A stretch of DNA of 64,000 nt, taken from NCBI RefSeq assembly GCF_040954645.1, contig NC_092806.1:75208141-75272140 (forward strand), given 5' to 3'. This document shows positions 1 through 10,307 of the stretch, in pieces; position 1 is the first letter of the stretch; each line of letters starts with the position of its first letter. Source of the DNA: Diabrotica undecimpunctata (Eukaryota; Arthropoda; Insecta; Coleoptera; Chrysomelidae). Below the pieces are notes generated by a model. That model made no database searches. It had not been told where the DNA came from and saw nothing but the letters and a program-made list of their open reading frames with translations. A program made the translations under genes and the position numbers.

Positions 1-653
1 AAAATTAAAAAAGTCGAAAAGTTCGAAAAAAGTTCATTTCGACAAAAAATACATTTCAAAAAAAGTAGCTTATCTTCAGGAAGGCTTATAAAGTATCAAT
101 TACAACATAACAAAGTTCCCAAACGGCCAATCCTGCCGAATCTTGGCCTCCGCTTTCCATGATTAATAACGGTTTGCAATTGCAGTGTCAATTCTATGGT
201 GATTTTCCTGGGGGTGCTCTATGAGCCGTTAATGCAGTGGTTCTCCTTTGCCTTCCTGTACATTGGCATTATGTACATTTATGGATTCACGATTTAAAAT
301 GCAGGAATTTTCTGATAAAAATGAAGCTAAAAAAAAACAAAAGAAAGAGTTAAGAAACCGGTTACTTCTATAATTAAAGAAAAAGAAGATTGTACTATTG
401 AAAATCAACCAGTACAAGAAAAAGAAACCGATAAAGATGACTTACGTGGTGTATTTTTGATAAATTAATTGAGCATGACTTACCTAAACGTACACCTGTA
501 TCGAGAGCTATATAAGAAGTCGACATGTATTTGACTGATGATATATTACCCAGAAAAAATTCGAACGGAGATTGGAACTGTCCATTACAGTAGTGGAAAA
601 ACCATCGCTATGTATATCCTAACTTAACCACTATATTCATAAAATATTCAGCC

Positions 654-1322
654 CTATTCTGTAACTACAAATCGAATAGAAATGAGTCAAATCGAATAGA
701 GGTCAGCAAGTCGGATCGAAATTGTAGGAATCGGTATTCTGTAACTCATCTTGACCTCTACTATCGGAATGTTGTGTAGAAATTGATTTCGACTAGACAA
801 GCTCTGTCGAGATCAAATTTCGACATCGAAATTGGTCTTGACGTTTGTTTTGACATTTATTTGTTGACTTTTTTAGTCTGATATTTTTTAGTCTGTGGTG
901 TTATTTATTTAGATAAAGTTTACTAAATAATTTAACTGTTCAGCCGATGTCTTTTTCTTTGGTGTTCCGCTTGCCATTTTGTATTCTTGTAACGAACTTT
1001 TTAAACTTAACCAAAACAAATCAAAACTACTTGACGACAAGCTTGAAATATAATCTTTTTTGATAAATTTTTCGCGCGCACTAGCCTTTCCAGTAACATA
1101 ACGTCACAGAACACTTATTTCTCTTTTTAATGCGGGGTTGCCACCAACTTCTGAGCGCGTCAAGTAGAAGTTGACGTTTTCGATTTACACCGATTACGAT
1201 GTGAGTTACAGAATGCCAATCCAAACACAAAAACGACGCGATAGATATCCAACATTCCGATTTCAGGTAATTACGATTCGACTTGGTCATTTCTATTCGA
1301 TTTGTTACAAGTTACAGAATAG
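654..1322. mobile_element. PIF/Harbinger-like MITE with terminal inverted repeats
   Basis: The left end begins CTATTCTGTAACT and continues through AAATCGAATAGAAATGA; the right end is its inverse complement, finishing AGTTACAGAATAG. Subterminal motifs around TCGAATAG and CATTCCGAT recur inverted on both sides. A clear 3-bp target duplication could not be found, but the flanks read as two halves of a hAT transposase. A remnant of a Myb/SANT-like start codon region lies inside on the minus strand, which is why Harbinger is preferred. Confidence 0.65.
909..977 (-). pseudogene. N-terminal stub of a Myb/SANT-like protein (Harbinger accessory gene)
   Basis: A 22-codon minus-strand ORF inside the MITE begins MASGTPKKKTSAEQL and goes on to NYLVNFI before a stop. 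It resembles the start of the Myb/SANT-like DNA-binding protein that PIF/Harbinger transposons carry beside their transposase, where a basic KK..TSAEQ segment precedes the first helix. Only the first helix survives. It is probably the part of the parent gene kept when the MITE formed by internal deletion. The assignment rests on a short match and on the Harbinger-like ends around it. Confidence 0.5.
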
Positions 1323-1500
1323 ATCTGATTGTAATATTGTATCCATCTGTTCCTTGTGAACACATGTTCAAAATCTGGTTTAATTTTAAATAAAAGAAGA
1401 ACACGGTTAACAACAAGTAAAGTGGAAAAACTTGTATAAAAATATATATGTCAATTTAGACGATTCGCGATTTAATAATATTGTGTAATGTAAATGTAAG

Positions 1501-2281
1501 TACGATTTACTATTTGTATTGTTTAATTTACTTTTCAAGTTATAATAAATATATCCTTCATTAGTTTCTTTCACTTCAATACATATACACGAAAACGATA
1601 ATAGCCAATATGTTTGTTTATGTACTCTCTTAGTTGAAACTACTGTTAAACAATAAACTAGTTGAATAATTTAACGTTACTTGTTTACGAAAAACGGTTC
1701 AGTTGCGTTAACGATAAAAACGTCAACGACCCACCTCTACTCGTTACCACAGAAGTGTCCTTACTCTGACATCACGTCGTTGCCAAATAATTTTGTATGA
1801 AGCTTTTTTATTGTGGCCTCATAATGCAGTTTATTATTTATATTGGGAATAAGGCACAATGTGACTTTAAAATAAGCTTATTTTGATGCTTCGATTTCCA
1901 ATTCGGAAATCGTACTTAAAATACGAAACATGAATAAATTTTATTTATATAAAACTATTTCCGAAGTGGAAATGTTAAATTACACTTATTGTAAAGTAAA
2001 ATTGTGGCATATTCCCAATAAAAAACAGTAAGCCGCCATTTAAAACAATTCGCCCAAATTTGATTATCTAAGAACATTGTTCAAATGCTAAAAAGACAAC
2101 AAGTCAAATAAAACCAATAAGTTTGGCAACGTTGAACTTCTTCTCTTTTATTAATTTCCACTAATGCATTTTCGACGATATAAAGGGCGGACCTAATATA
2201 CCTCTCTCTTTTTAAACAGGTGTTTCTCACTCCATCTCACGTAAGGTCCATACCGACCATAAACTTTTACCTATACTGTAT

Positions 2282-2286
<5 letters not shown>
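1501..2286. other. Non-coding intronic DNA with a small inverted-repeat element
   Basis: No gene is seen. A 178-bp unit at 1842-2019 has 19-nt inverted ends (ATTGGGAATAAGGCACAAT on the left, near-complement on the right, two mismatches). Its centre at 1889-1912 holds the small palindrome TCGATTTCCAATTCGGAAAT, one of five related copies in the window. Confidence 0.5.

Positions 2287-2351
<65 letters not shown>
2287..2351. repeat. (AT)n microsatellite
   Basis: About 32 uninterrupted AT dinucleotides lie at the 5' side of the LINE ORF1 remnant. Confidence 0.97.
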
Positions 2352-2352
<1 letters not shown>

Positions 2353-2359
2353 GCGATCT

Positions 2360-2960
2360 GTGGAAAAATTGCAGGAATCTGTTGACGTTATGTCTGAAAA
2401 ATTCAATAAACTAATTTCTGAAAATCGAAGTTCCCTCGCTGAAATAAAAGCATTAAAAAATGAAAATAAGCAGCTAAAATCCAAAGTGAAAATACTTAAA
2501 GAAAAAATAAATGATTTAGAGTGTGACAGAATCAAATGCAATATTGAATTTATGTGTACACAATTACAGGAAGAGGTTAGTGCTGATTCTGTTGGTTGCG
2601 AGATTGCTAACGATCTGCTACAGTGTAATATTCAAGAAACAGACATTAAATAATGTATGGGTAAAAACACAAAAAGAGACCCTGTTATAGTTGGAAGATT
2701 TGCAACCCAAGAAATAAAAAACAAAATAATGAAATATCGACAAGGGAAAAGTTGGGCTTGATATGCTCAGCTGTAACAAAAACAATAAAACAAAAACTCA
2801 AGTATATGTCAATGAGTCTCTTACACAAGATGGCAAAAATTGCCATCTTGTGTAAGAGACTCATTGTGACGCGTACAAAAATAAAAAACAAAAAAGTAAT
2901 AAATATGTATGTGTTAGAAATGGGAAACTCTATATGAGAAAAGAGGATGAAAGTCCTCCA
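2360..2960 (+). pseudogene. LINE ORF1-like protein remnant
   Basis: A 97-codon open stretch encodes a Lys/Glu-rich coiled coil (hydrophobic heptads across IKALKNENKQLKSKVKILKE). It is followed, with a stop and frameshifts, by a segment resembling RDPVIVGRFATQEIKNKIM, then VNESLTQDG, and finally a VRNGKLYMRKEDESP-like motif. That order (coiled coil, RNA-binding domain, NG-x-hydrophobic-x-x-RK end) is the layout of ORF1 proteins in CR1/L2-type LINEs, which bind the element RNA. An inverted copy of 26 nt has been inserted in the middle (2841-2866). Confidence 0.65.
2810..2866. repeat. Near-perfect 27-bp hairpin inside LINE ORF1
   Basis: The arms 2810-2836 and 2840-2866 are exact inverse complements with a 3-nt loop. 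The left arm contains the normal coding sequence for NESLTQDG; the right arm is the same stretch copied backwards into the frame, followed by the resumed ORF1 sequence. Confidence 0.95.
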
Positions 2961-3089
2961 ATATGAATAACATGTGAGGAAACAATAGTTGGATTACAAT
3001 AAAATATGAAACAACATAGCTGTGAATAAGAATATTCAAGCTTGTTTATTTGATTGTTTAGAAGAGTTTTATAACACAGGTGCACTAAT

Positions 3090-3700
3090 TGCTAAATTTA
3101 AAATCCTGTATATGAATAGTCGCTCACTGTGAAACAAATTTAGTAAGATTGAAATCTTAGGTAACCAAATTGTACCTGATATTATGATAATAACGGAGTC
3201 ATGGTTGTATATCCGGAAGAAGAAAAGTTCTTTAACATAATTGGTTATCAGTCATTTTATATGGGCATAGAAAAGCGAGGAGGTGGTGTTGGTATTTTAG
3301 TAAAAGATCTCTACATAGTTTGTGAAATTACTTGATATGATGATACATGTCAATGTTATTTTTTTATATTGAAAACGTCAATATAATTGTTGGTACAATA
3401 TATAGACCATGGGATTTTAGCGCAAATGACTTTTATTCTATTCTAGAAGACAAACTTGACATGTTGAATGAGCTGAACAAGAAATGTTGGATTATGGGTG
3501 ATATTAATGTGGACTATCTATTAAGTTGCAAACCAAGAAATGACCTTGAAATGCTTCTAAATATTAATGCTTTTTTCTCTGTAAATCAAAATAAACATAC
3601 TAGAGTCACAAGTAATACAAAAACACTTATATACTATACATTCACCAATACTAAATCAAATCATGAATTTGCAGTTGTAGAAGCTTGTGCTCACTAGTTG
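3090..3700 (+). pseudogene. LINE apurinic-like endonuclease remnant
   Basis: The translated frames contain, in order, a YMNSRSL-like start, an IVPDIMIITESWL motif (the TE-W-L box with its catalytic Glu), a GYQSFY...RGGGVGILV segment, and then VGTIYRPWD and IMGDINVDYL (the GDFN-like catalytic box). This is the usual order in the exonuclease-endonuclease-phosphatase domain that nicks target DNA for target-primed reverse transcription. The part after 3347 is open for 116 codons; earlier parts are in other frames. The final SDH-like box is not recognisable. Confidence 0.75.
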
Positions 3701-4929
3701 CCAGTGATCACTAAATTCCAATCGTGTACAGTCAAATACAGTCCAATCAATCGTAACAGTACTGTATGTTTAATATGCTAAATAAATGCAGATTTAAGTG
3801 TGAGTTTCTTCAATTACTGGACAAAATCTGATACGACCACAACGTTTTATGCCATGAAATAATTAGAACCTTCCAAGGAAACCTTGTACAAGATAAACTA
3901 AAAAATAGTGCCCACTGGTTTAATGTTGACATAGTAAAATTAGTACAAGATAAAAACTATCACTACAAACAGTCGTAAGATGTACCTCAATAGTAACTAT
4001 TTCCTTTAACTTTATAAAATATCTCCTAAAGACACACAGAAAACATTGAACAGAAAAAAAAAAAGAATTTTATCAAATGGAGATAACAGCAGCTAAAAAT
4101 GATGCAAAAAAAATTGTATTATACTAAACACCATAATATGTAATAAGAAACTAACAAAAAATCCAACAACTATTTCCAAACATAACACACAATTTAGCTA
4201 TTGATGATCCTAACCTTATTTCTAACAAGCTCAATTACTACTTTGCTACAGTTGGTTCATAACTTGCACAGGCCATTCAACCCTCTGGATATGTTCCGCC
4301 AGGACCACCATTAATAAACAACATATTTTCTTGGAGCTTTATAACAAATTAGGAAATTGAAGATATACTATATAAATCAAAGGATAAAACTGCATGTGTA
4401 CTACACAAGTTATCAGTTAATAATATTAAAGAGTTAAAGAGTGCGATATCAACTATTTTAAGTACTTGACATGGGTCAATTATGGACTCATGTCACTTTT
4501 ACCGGCCTTATCCAAGATTCTGGAAACATGTGTAAATAATAGAATTTGCACCATTTAGAAAATGAAAATTTCTTATATAAAGGCCAATACGAATTTAGAC
4601 AGGGTAGCAGCACAACAACAGCAACAACTGATCTTATAACAAATATTATTGATAATGTTGATAAAGGCCAACCTTGTATATTTGTATCACTTGACTTAAA
4701 AGAAAGCCTTTGATACAGTTGATCACATGTTGTTATCTGTATTAGAAACTTTATTCATAAGAGGCATAGTGTTGAAGTGGTTTAATGATTACTTATCACG
4801 AAGAACACAACTTACCTTTGTTAACAGGGTGAATAGTCAATTGTCCAATATTGATTGTAGAGTTCCTCAAGAGTCGATATGAGTAAAATGTTGTTTCTTA
4901 TTATTTATACTAATTCTCTATTTTCTATA

Positions 4930-4933
<4 letters not shown>

Positions 4934-5005
<72 letters not shown>
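4934..5005. repeat. (AT)n microsatellite inside LINE RT
   Basis: About 36 AT units replace or interrupt the central RT domain. Confidence 0.95.
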
Positions 5006-5007
<2 letters not shown>

Positions 5008-5443
5008 AAATAATACTAATATTTAGCAATAACCCCAACGAGGCAAAAAATGATGGTGAATTTGACTTGCAGATGGTGAAGGGATGGTTAGATCATTATA
5101 AACTTACCCTTAATGCAGATCAATCAAGTTATATGGTGATAACAAACCTTTGCAAAAAGTGGAATGTATTAAATATCTGGGACTGTACATTGATCATAGA
5201 CTTACTTGGGATTTATGTAGAGAAATTATGTAGGAATTAAATATAGGAGAAATATATATTACAATTTAATACATGGCCATGACGCCCATTTAACTCTAGT
5301 TTGGGGAAAAGCCACACATAACGATCTTCATGCTCTTTGTGTGCTTCAAAATACAGCTGTAAAAAAAGTCTTTAGACTACCAAGACTCTTCCGAACAAAC
5401 CGACAAAAGAACTATTCTACCCAATAAGATTATCAACATTCAT

Positions 5444-5451
<8 letters not shown>

Positions 5452-5496
<45 letters not shown>
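5452..5496. repeat. (AT)n microsatellite
   Basis: About 22 AT units flanked by ACACAC on both sides. Confidence 0.95.
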
Positions 5497-5501
<5 letters not shown>

Positions 5502-5984
5502 TAACAAGAAGTCGGGAGACCTCTTTTTGATAGCAAATTTTGATAGTGACAACTGTTTCTGATGATGAGTTGAATAACTCAAAACATGTGTAGAACAATG
5601 GAATTTGTGTCATCATCAATAGTGTCACATGGAGAAATTTAACTCTAATATGGAAACAACTACCACTCATAAATTTTACAACTATAACATAAGAAATATA
5701 TTCCACCTTAGAGCTATAGCAATGAACTCAACTGCAGGATAAGACATTGTGGTAGAAGGAAGAATGTACTAAAACCTTATCCCTGGCACAGTGAAGGCGA
5801 TGAACATCAATGCTTTCAAACAAAAATTGAAAAACATAATTTATGAGAACCGTTATAACCACCTCACATAACTTTTTTACATTTATTTTTTTTGTATAAA
5901 TAAATAATTGATAAGCGGCCTTGAAAGATTTGAGGTCAAAAGGATCTATTTGTTAAATGGTATACTTTACATGATTTCAAAATT

Positions 5985-5987
<3 letters not shown>

Positions 5988-6081
<94 letters not shown>
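5988..6081. repeat. (AT)n microsatellite next to a splice acceptor
   Basis: About 47 AT units end 40 bp before the acceptor TTGTTTCAG of the first exon in the window. Length changes here could affect the branch-point region. Confidence 0.95.
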
Positions 6082-6082
<1 letters not shown>

Positions 6083-6120
6083 CCAATATAAAATTTATCT
6101 CATAACAATTATTGTTTCAG

Positions 6121-6359
6121 ATGGCAGCAGTAATAGTTCAGCTAACCATGAGTCAGAATTGGGCAATTTTCTACAGACCAATGCTACATCGACTGCTGTC
6201 AGTAGCAACAATGTACAAGTGCAATTCAAATCCCCCAATGTGGTATGTCCCCCTGATACTGTGGTACCCAAAGTTGGTGCCAACACAGTACCCCCTAATA
6301 ATGTCTCAGGTAGTAATAAGGCCTTTGCTGGACCATTTCCTTTTACCAGCATGAACCAG
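6121..6359 (+). CDS. Ncoa6: NCOA6-like coactivator, first exon in window (residues 1-79 of the visible part)
   Basis: This is the first of eleven exons of one + strand gene; earlier exons lie upstream of the window. The acceptor is TTGTTTCAG at 6112-6120 and the donor GTAAGA at 6360. The first two bases finish a codon begun in an upstream exon; the exon ends in phase 0. It encodes 79 residues, rich in Ser, Asn and Pro, with a FKSPNVVCPPDTVVPK segment. The whole visible protein (1379 residues) is assigned to the nuclear-receptor coactivator 6 family: a nuclear scaffold of MLL3/4 (Trr) histone-methyltransferase complexes that binds ligand-bound nuclear receptors through LXXLL boxes. The assignment rests on the LLVNLLQND box in the next exon, a second LXXLL box and a basic tail. 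This exon alone is not diagnostic. Confidence 0.72.
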
Positions 6360-7758
6360 GTAAGATTATATTTAAATGTATTATACTATTTAATATTATA
6401 TCGAAAGATATCCTTATTTACATAAACATATTTCTGAAATTACATTTTTATTACTTTATTACTGAACCACTCACCAACCCAAAATCATTCCTTTTTCTTA
6501 ATAGTCTTTGGTTTCATAATTTCTAACATTAAAATTAATATTTTGCTAATATTCAGATTAATTTTTCCTCAATATAACCGCTGATTGTGGCAAAATTCTA
6601 TAAAACGCAATTTTTTATTAATCCGTATTACTAAATGCAGACTAATTTTTTAAAAATATACCTATTCTTCAGTATTTCTAATAAATACCTATAGTTTCTA
6701 TAGTTCTAGGTTTCAGATTAGTAACATTAGACCTAGTTGATGACACAATAAACAATTCTGTTTAATTTATGTGTATAAAGTTGGAATAGTATTTTTAATA
6801 AAAATGTATCTCTCTTTCTCTCTCTCTATCTCTATCTCTGTATAATTAGTTTATGAAGTCTTATCAATACCTGTGACCTTATGATTCTTCAGTACTTTAA
6901 TGACATCCACTATTTCTTGTATTGTGAATGGGTTTATTAAATTGTAGTGTACTTGTATACTGCATGTGATTTGTCTGTTTGTATTTGGTCTGTTCGCAGA
7001 TCCTCAAAGTATGTTTTTAGCCTGCTCTTATTGTCACTGATAATTCACTATTCCTACAAAGATTGACTCACTCTGCCTTTCTTTTTTCTTCTTTAAATAT
7101 TTCATGCCTTTTCTGTGTTCTTCTTTGGATGTACTGCATGTATCATCTGTTCATTTCTTTTGTCTACTGCTTGCTTACATTCTTACACAAACCAAAGCTC
7201 TTTTCTTTGATGTTTTTTAATTCCTAACACTCTTTTTTTGCTATATATTTTACATATTAACCTCTTAATCTTATTCTATTTTTCTATTATTTCCTCTTTC
7301 TGTTGTAAGAGTTCTCCATTTAATTCTTCTCGCAATCGCTTTTCTATTTCTGGATTTTTCACGATTTTCAAGGTTAATTTTTTCTTCCCCTGTCTGTGTA
7401 TGTAACATCTAAATTTGATTCGTAGTAGGAACTGATTCGAACCGCATACTGTTCCCCGCCTAGGTCTAACATCCATTACATTTATTGCTGCTCTTCTGTA
7501 TTTTAATATATGACCTAGCTGGTTGGTTGTTTGACAGTATGGTTAAAGCCATGTGGCCTTTCGGGTGTCTCGTTTATGGAAAAAGGTTAAGCTTGTGATC
7601 ATTCCCTTACTAGCAGAGAAGTCTAATAGTAAGCTTCCATTTTCATTTGTTATATCATGGAGACCATGCTGACCTATTGTTCCTATATATTCAGTTTCCT
7701 ATTAAATTAGTCAGACTTAATTTATATGTGTATACAATATAATTTAAATATTTTTCAG
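6360..7758 (+). other. Intron with a degraded LINE endonuclease piece
   Basis: Phase-0 intron. Apart from a TC-rich patch near 6810-6840 and the minus-strand endonuclease remnant at 7260-7690, nothing is recognised. Confidence 0.6.
7260..7690 (-). pseudogene. Endonuclease fragment of an RTE-like LINE
   Basis: Read on the minus strand, one sees LLLDFSASKGMI, then TFFHKRDTRKATWL, then in another frame TNQLGHILKYRRAAINV and MDVRPRRGTVCGSNQFLL. These match, in order, the last third of the endonuclease-exonuclease-phosphatase domain of RTE/Craft-type LINEs, where a KATW..PDG box and a TNQIDH box precede DVR...GSDH. The catalytic Asp and His of the final box are changed (GSNQ instead of GSDH). The segment continues into a Lys/Glu-rich connector to the RT and then ends. 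Confidence 0.65.
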
Positions 7759-8208
7759 GCCATTCATAGTAACCGAGAAACTCCATTCAATTCACTACCC
7801 CCTCCTTACCCTGCAAAACATCCGCCTGTAACAATATCCAGTCCACTTCTGGTTAATCTTCTGCAGAATGATGGAGCTAAGGATTCATCATCTACATCAG
7901 GTGTTCAAAAACCATTGCCTGCAAGGACAATAGCTGCTTCCTCTGATGTGTCAACTACTACAGTAAACTCCTCTTCAGGACCATCAAATTTTGCATCTAA
8001 ACCTAGTAGCAACATTTCTTCTACATCTTCAACTTCTACTATGAATACTACTCAGGCCAATGTGCTAGTTAATAATTCTACTATATCACCAAGCGCCTTA
8101 TCAACAAACACTTCCATTAGGCAGAATAGCACCATTATGACAAGTACAACTGGTATGGTGAATAAGACACCACCACCACAATACCATAGGTCACTCTCTT
8201 CTCCAATG
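7759..8208 (+). CDS. Ncoa6: NCOA6-like coactivator, exon with first LXXLL nuclear-receptor box
   Basis: A phase-0 exon of 150 codons with acceptor TTTTTCAG at 7751-7758 and donor GTAAGA at 8209. After an N-terminal LPPPYPAKHPP segment comes SSPLLVNLLQNDG; the LXXLL core LVNLL is at 7849-7863. Vertebrate NCOA6 has its main nuclear-receptor box in almost the same setting (SPLLVNLLQ), which is the best evidence for the gene's identity. The rest is a Ser/Thr/Asn-rich low-complexity stretch ending KTPPPQYHRSLSSPM, typical of disordered coactivators. The box is expected to form a short helix that docks into the ligand-binding domain of a nuclear receptor. Confidence 0.85.
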
Positions 8209-8269
8209 GTAAGACTCATTTTATTAATATTTCACATTTAATTGTCACAAATGTGTTGTCATCCGGGAG

Positions 8270-8575
8270 TGACCGAGGAGGGGAAGCATAGCTTTCTTAT
8301 CGTCTATAAACGGAGCGATGCATTTTATTTTAATGTATCTTATTCAATTTGATTTTATTTTGTTATTTTATTGTATTGTATTTTATTTTATTGGTAAACA
8401 CGCATGGGACTGCGTTTACTATTTCACGTAGTGTGTGACCGTGCGATCTGTCATTTCATTGCGTTTCTGTCTTACATTGCATTTCTGTCGTTTTTAATTT
8501 TTCATACCTCTGCGCGATCTACTGCACCAATTAATGCATTTAATCTGTAGGCAGCGATAAGCAAGCTATGCTTCC
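8270..8575. mobile_element. Short MITE with GGAAGCATAGC inverted ends
   Basis: GGAAGCATAGCTTTCTTATC at 8282 onward is matched inverted at the right end (GATAAGCAAGCTATGCTTCC). A second copy of the left end, including the preceding TGACCGAGGAGG, lies at 19583-19650. No coding capacity is visible. Confidence 0.7.
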
Positions 8576-8675
8576 AAAAAAATTCTGAAACCGTTCAGCA
8601 TGTTTAACTTAAATATTATTTTATTTTGGATTAAACCACAATTGATTGTAATGAGAATATGTGTTCTCCATGTGG

Positions 8676-9130
8676 CCTCATGAACCAGAAGCATTGAACA
8701 AATTTTTGATGGACATCAACTGTAAAAAAGAATCAAATTCACCATGGAAAAGGAAAACAACTCACCATCATTGCTGCATGTGTTAATCACAAAGTAGGAT
8801 ATATAATATGTAACTAAAGTCTATAGAAAACCAACCCTCACCAACAGATATTTAAATTATCATTCAAACCACAACATAAATATCAAAAAGGAAATCATGA
8901 AATCACTATATGATGGAGCCCAAAAAACACCCGATCCAACAAAAATGCATTTTAGGGAGGAAAAACCTGCTAACAACGTTTTTAACCAAAAAGGATTGTC
9001 CATTGTTATTTATAAACAAAAAATTCCACAAGGTGAAGAAAGGACACATCAAAATAACGACTTATCAAAAAAGATCCAGAAATGCTCACAAGAAAAAATT
9101 TGAAGAGAACAACAATACTATACACATGTA
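8676..9130 (+). pseudogene. Penelope-like element fragment (RT C-terminus and linker)
   Basis: The frames contain WPHEPEALNKFLMDINCK, an FTMEKEN-like stretch, VYRKPTLTNRYLNYHSNHN and EIMKSLYDGAQ. This order is the signature of the end of the Penelope-like reverse transcriptase, where a VYRKPTHTDRYL box precedes the linker to a GIY-YIG endonuclease. A Lys-rich linker ending NAHKKKFEENNNTI follows; the same linker occurs at 63510-63560 on the minus strand, so the two copies belong to one family. Frameshifts are frequent and the YVDD part is missing. Confidence 0.7.
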
Positions 9131-9199
9131 ATAGTCTTACAAGCATAGAAAGATCCAAGGGTACAATAATATCTCTCAGTACTTCAGAATAAACTAGAA

Positions 9200-9420
9200 T
9201 ATAATATTTCAGGGCAGAAGCTTTTAGGGCTAGGAGTAAATATAAATAAGACAAAAATTACTTGTCAGATCAAATAGACAATCGCAACAACAATCCTCTA
9301 TAGATGATGTAGAACATTTGAATAGATTCATGTACTTAGAAATGGAAATAATGAAGAAAATAAATAGCACACTTATGCTGGCCATTAAAATTAGTGTCAT
9401 AGCCGTGTCCTAGATTGATA
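9200..9420 (+). pseudogene. LINE RT C-terminal fragment
   Basis: Frames give LGVNINKTKI, SIDDVEHLNRFMYLEMEI and a NSTLMLAIKI-like piece, resembling the part of RTE-like reverse transcriptases where N-K-T-K is followed by the F-x-YLG box. The block is short and damaged. Confidence 0.45.
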
Positions 9421-10307
9421 TGCAAACTAATTGTATAGAGTGATGCAGGTAATGATCAGTGCTCTAGAAAGATCACATAAACAAGAACCGTGAAGAAATG
9501 TTTTTCAAAAAGAACAAGATAAAATTATGAATGTTTTAAACCTTCGAAATACACATGGCCAAAAAAACAAAATGAATTCTAAAAACATTAACTATTTTAA
9601 TTTCATACTACATTCAATATAAAGTATTAAAAACGACTGTTGAAGAAAAACAATAAATATTCCAACTATTTTACTAATGCAAAAACCAAATGCAGAGTTT
9701 GACTCTGTCTTGTTGCCATGAAAACGCACTGCTGATAATTAAATGTTTTCAGTACTGTCAGATTTCATAGTTTCGCTCGTAGATTAACGTCACCAAATAA
9801 GCGAGTCGGATTCATGAAGTTTTATAAGAGCAATACTATAGAGGATAAAAATTTTGAACATAGTTAAATACCTCTGTTTTATTTTACACTAATGTGGGAA
9901 TACTCATTACAATACAATAATTCTCAAACACATAATCTGTTCGTGTAGAGTGTTGCTGAAAATGTAAACATTTAATCCAATTATTTACATAATACAAACA
10001 TAAGAATAACAGATGCTCTAATATAGACACACTAGAAGTTTCTGAAAAGTCACTAAATACTTTGAACTGAATAATTGATTTTTTACTCATTTAGACAAAA
10101 AGTAATATTATAATATCTGAATTTTACAAATATTTGATATTTCACATTTATTAGTTTACTTATAGTATTTATTTCACACCGAGGTCGCCATTAGTGTTTC
10201 GATGAAGAGAATTGAAAAAATTGTAAATTTTTTTTATAATAATAACAACTTTTAAATTTTCTGGGATAACTTGAAATATGTTGTTCAATTCTTTTTGAAA
10301 ATTATTA
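9421..10307. other. Intron, nothing recognised
   Basis: AT-rich DNA without a convincing ORF or inverted repeat. It belongs to the intron 8209-12925. Confidence 0.5.

Larger units (their letters stand above)
430..1500 (+). pseudogene. hAT-type transposase C-terminal fragment, split by a MITE
   Basis: Broken + strand reading frames before 653 and after 1323 resemble the C-terminal dimerisation part of a hAT transposase. Before the break one reads a VDMYLTDDILPRK-like stretch, then a WKNHRYVYPNL-like stretch; after it comes a VPCEHMF-like motif followed by a region resembling NKRRTRLTTSKVEKL in a shifted frame. In the family these blocks are adjacent (a P-R-hydrophobic helix, then the SVPCER box), so the 669 bp between them look like a later insertion. 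Several stops and frameshifts make it non-functional. The upstream DNA-binding and catalytic parts are absent. The family is inferred from motif order only. Confidence 0.55.
4180..5880 (+). pseudogene. LINE reverse transcriptase remnant
   Basis: Scattered frames give LINE RT blocks in the right order: ISNKLNYYFATVG, a QYEFRQGSSTTTA motif, CIFVSLDLKESL..DTVDH (the catalytic Asp of motif A), WFNDYLSRRTQLTFVN, and a damaged VPQ box. After the (AT)n insertion at 4934-5005 come KWNVLN..LG-type and LRAIAMNSTAG segments and a C-terminal MNINAFKQKLKNII tail. The YxDD box falls at the microsatellite and is not visible. Stops and frameshifts throughout; no coding capacity. Confidence 0.7.
2360..5890 (+). 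mobile_element. Degenerate two-ORF LINE (CR1/L2-like group)
   Basis: Collinear remnants of ORF1 (coiled coil), an endonuclease and a reverse transcriptase follow one another on the + strand and end at an AT-rich tail near 5890. Three (AT)n tracts (2287-2351, 4934-5005, 5452-5496) flank or interrupt it. Every frame has stops, so it is dead. The RT motif around residues SLDLK..DTVDH, followed by RTQLTFVN-like and VPQ segments, is typical of the CR1/L2/Daphne-like LINE group, but the exact clade cannot be fixed by eye. It lies in the intron upstream of the exon at 6121. Confidence 0.75.

Noticed and set aside
1171..1359. 62-codon + strand ORF
   Set aside because: It covers the right inverted repeat of the MITE and has no protein-like features.
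2227..2541. ORFs rich in alternating Tyr-Ile (also at 5440-5706, 5908-6105, 41248-41514)
   Set aside because: These are translations of (AT)n microsatellites.
6112..6354. 80-codon ORF starting MFQMAAVIVQL over the first exon
   Set aside because: It is in another frame than the one that joins in phase to the next exon; the Ser/Asn/Pro frame fits the gene.
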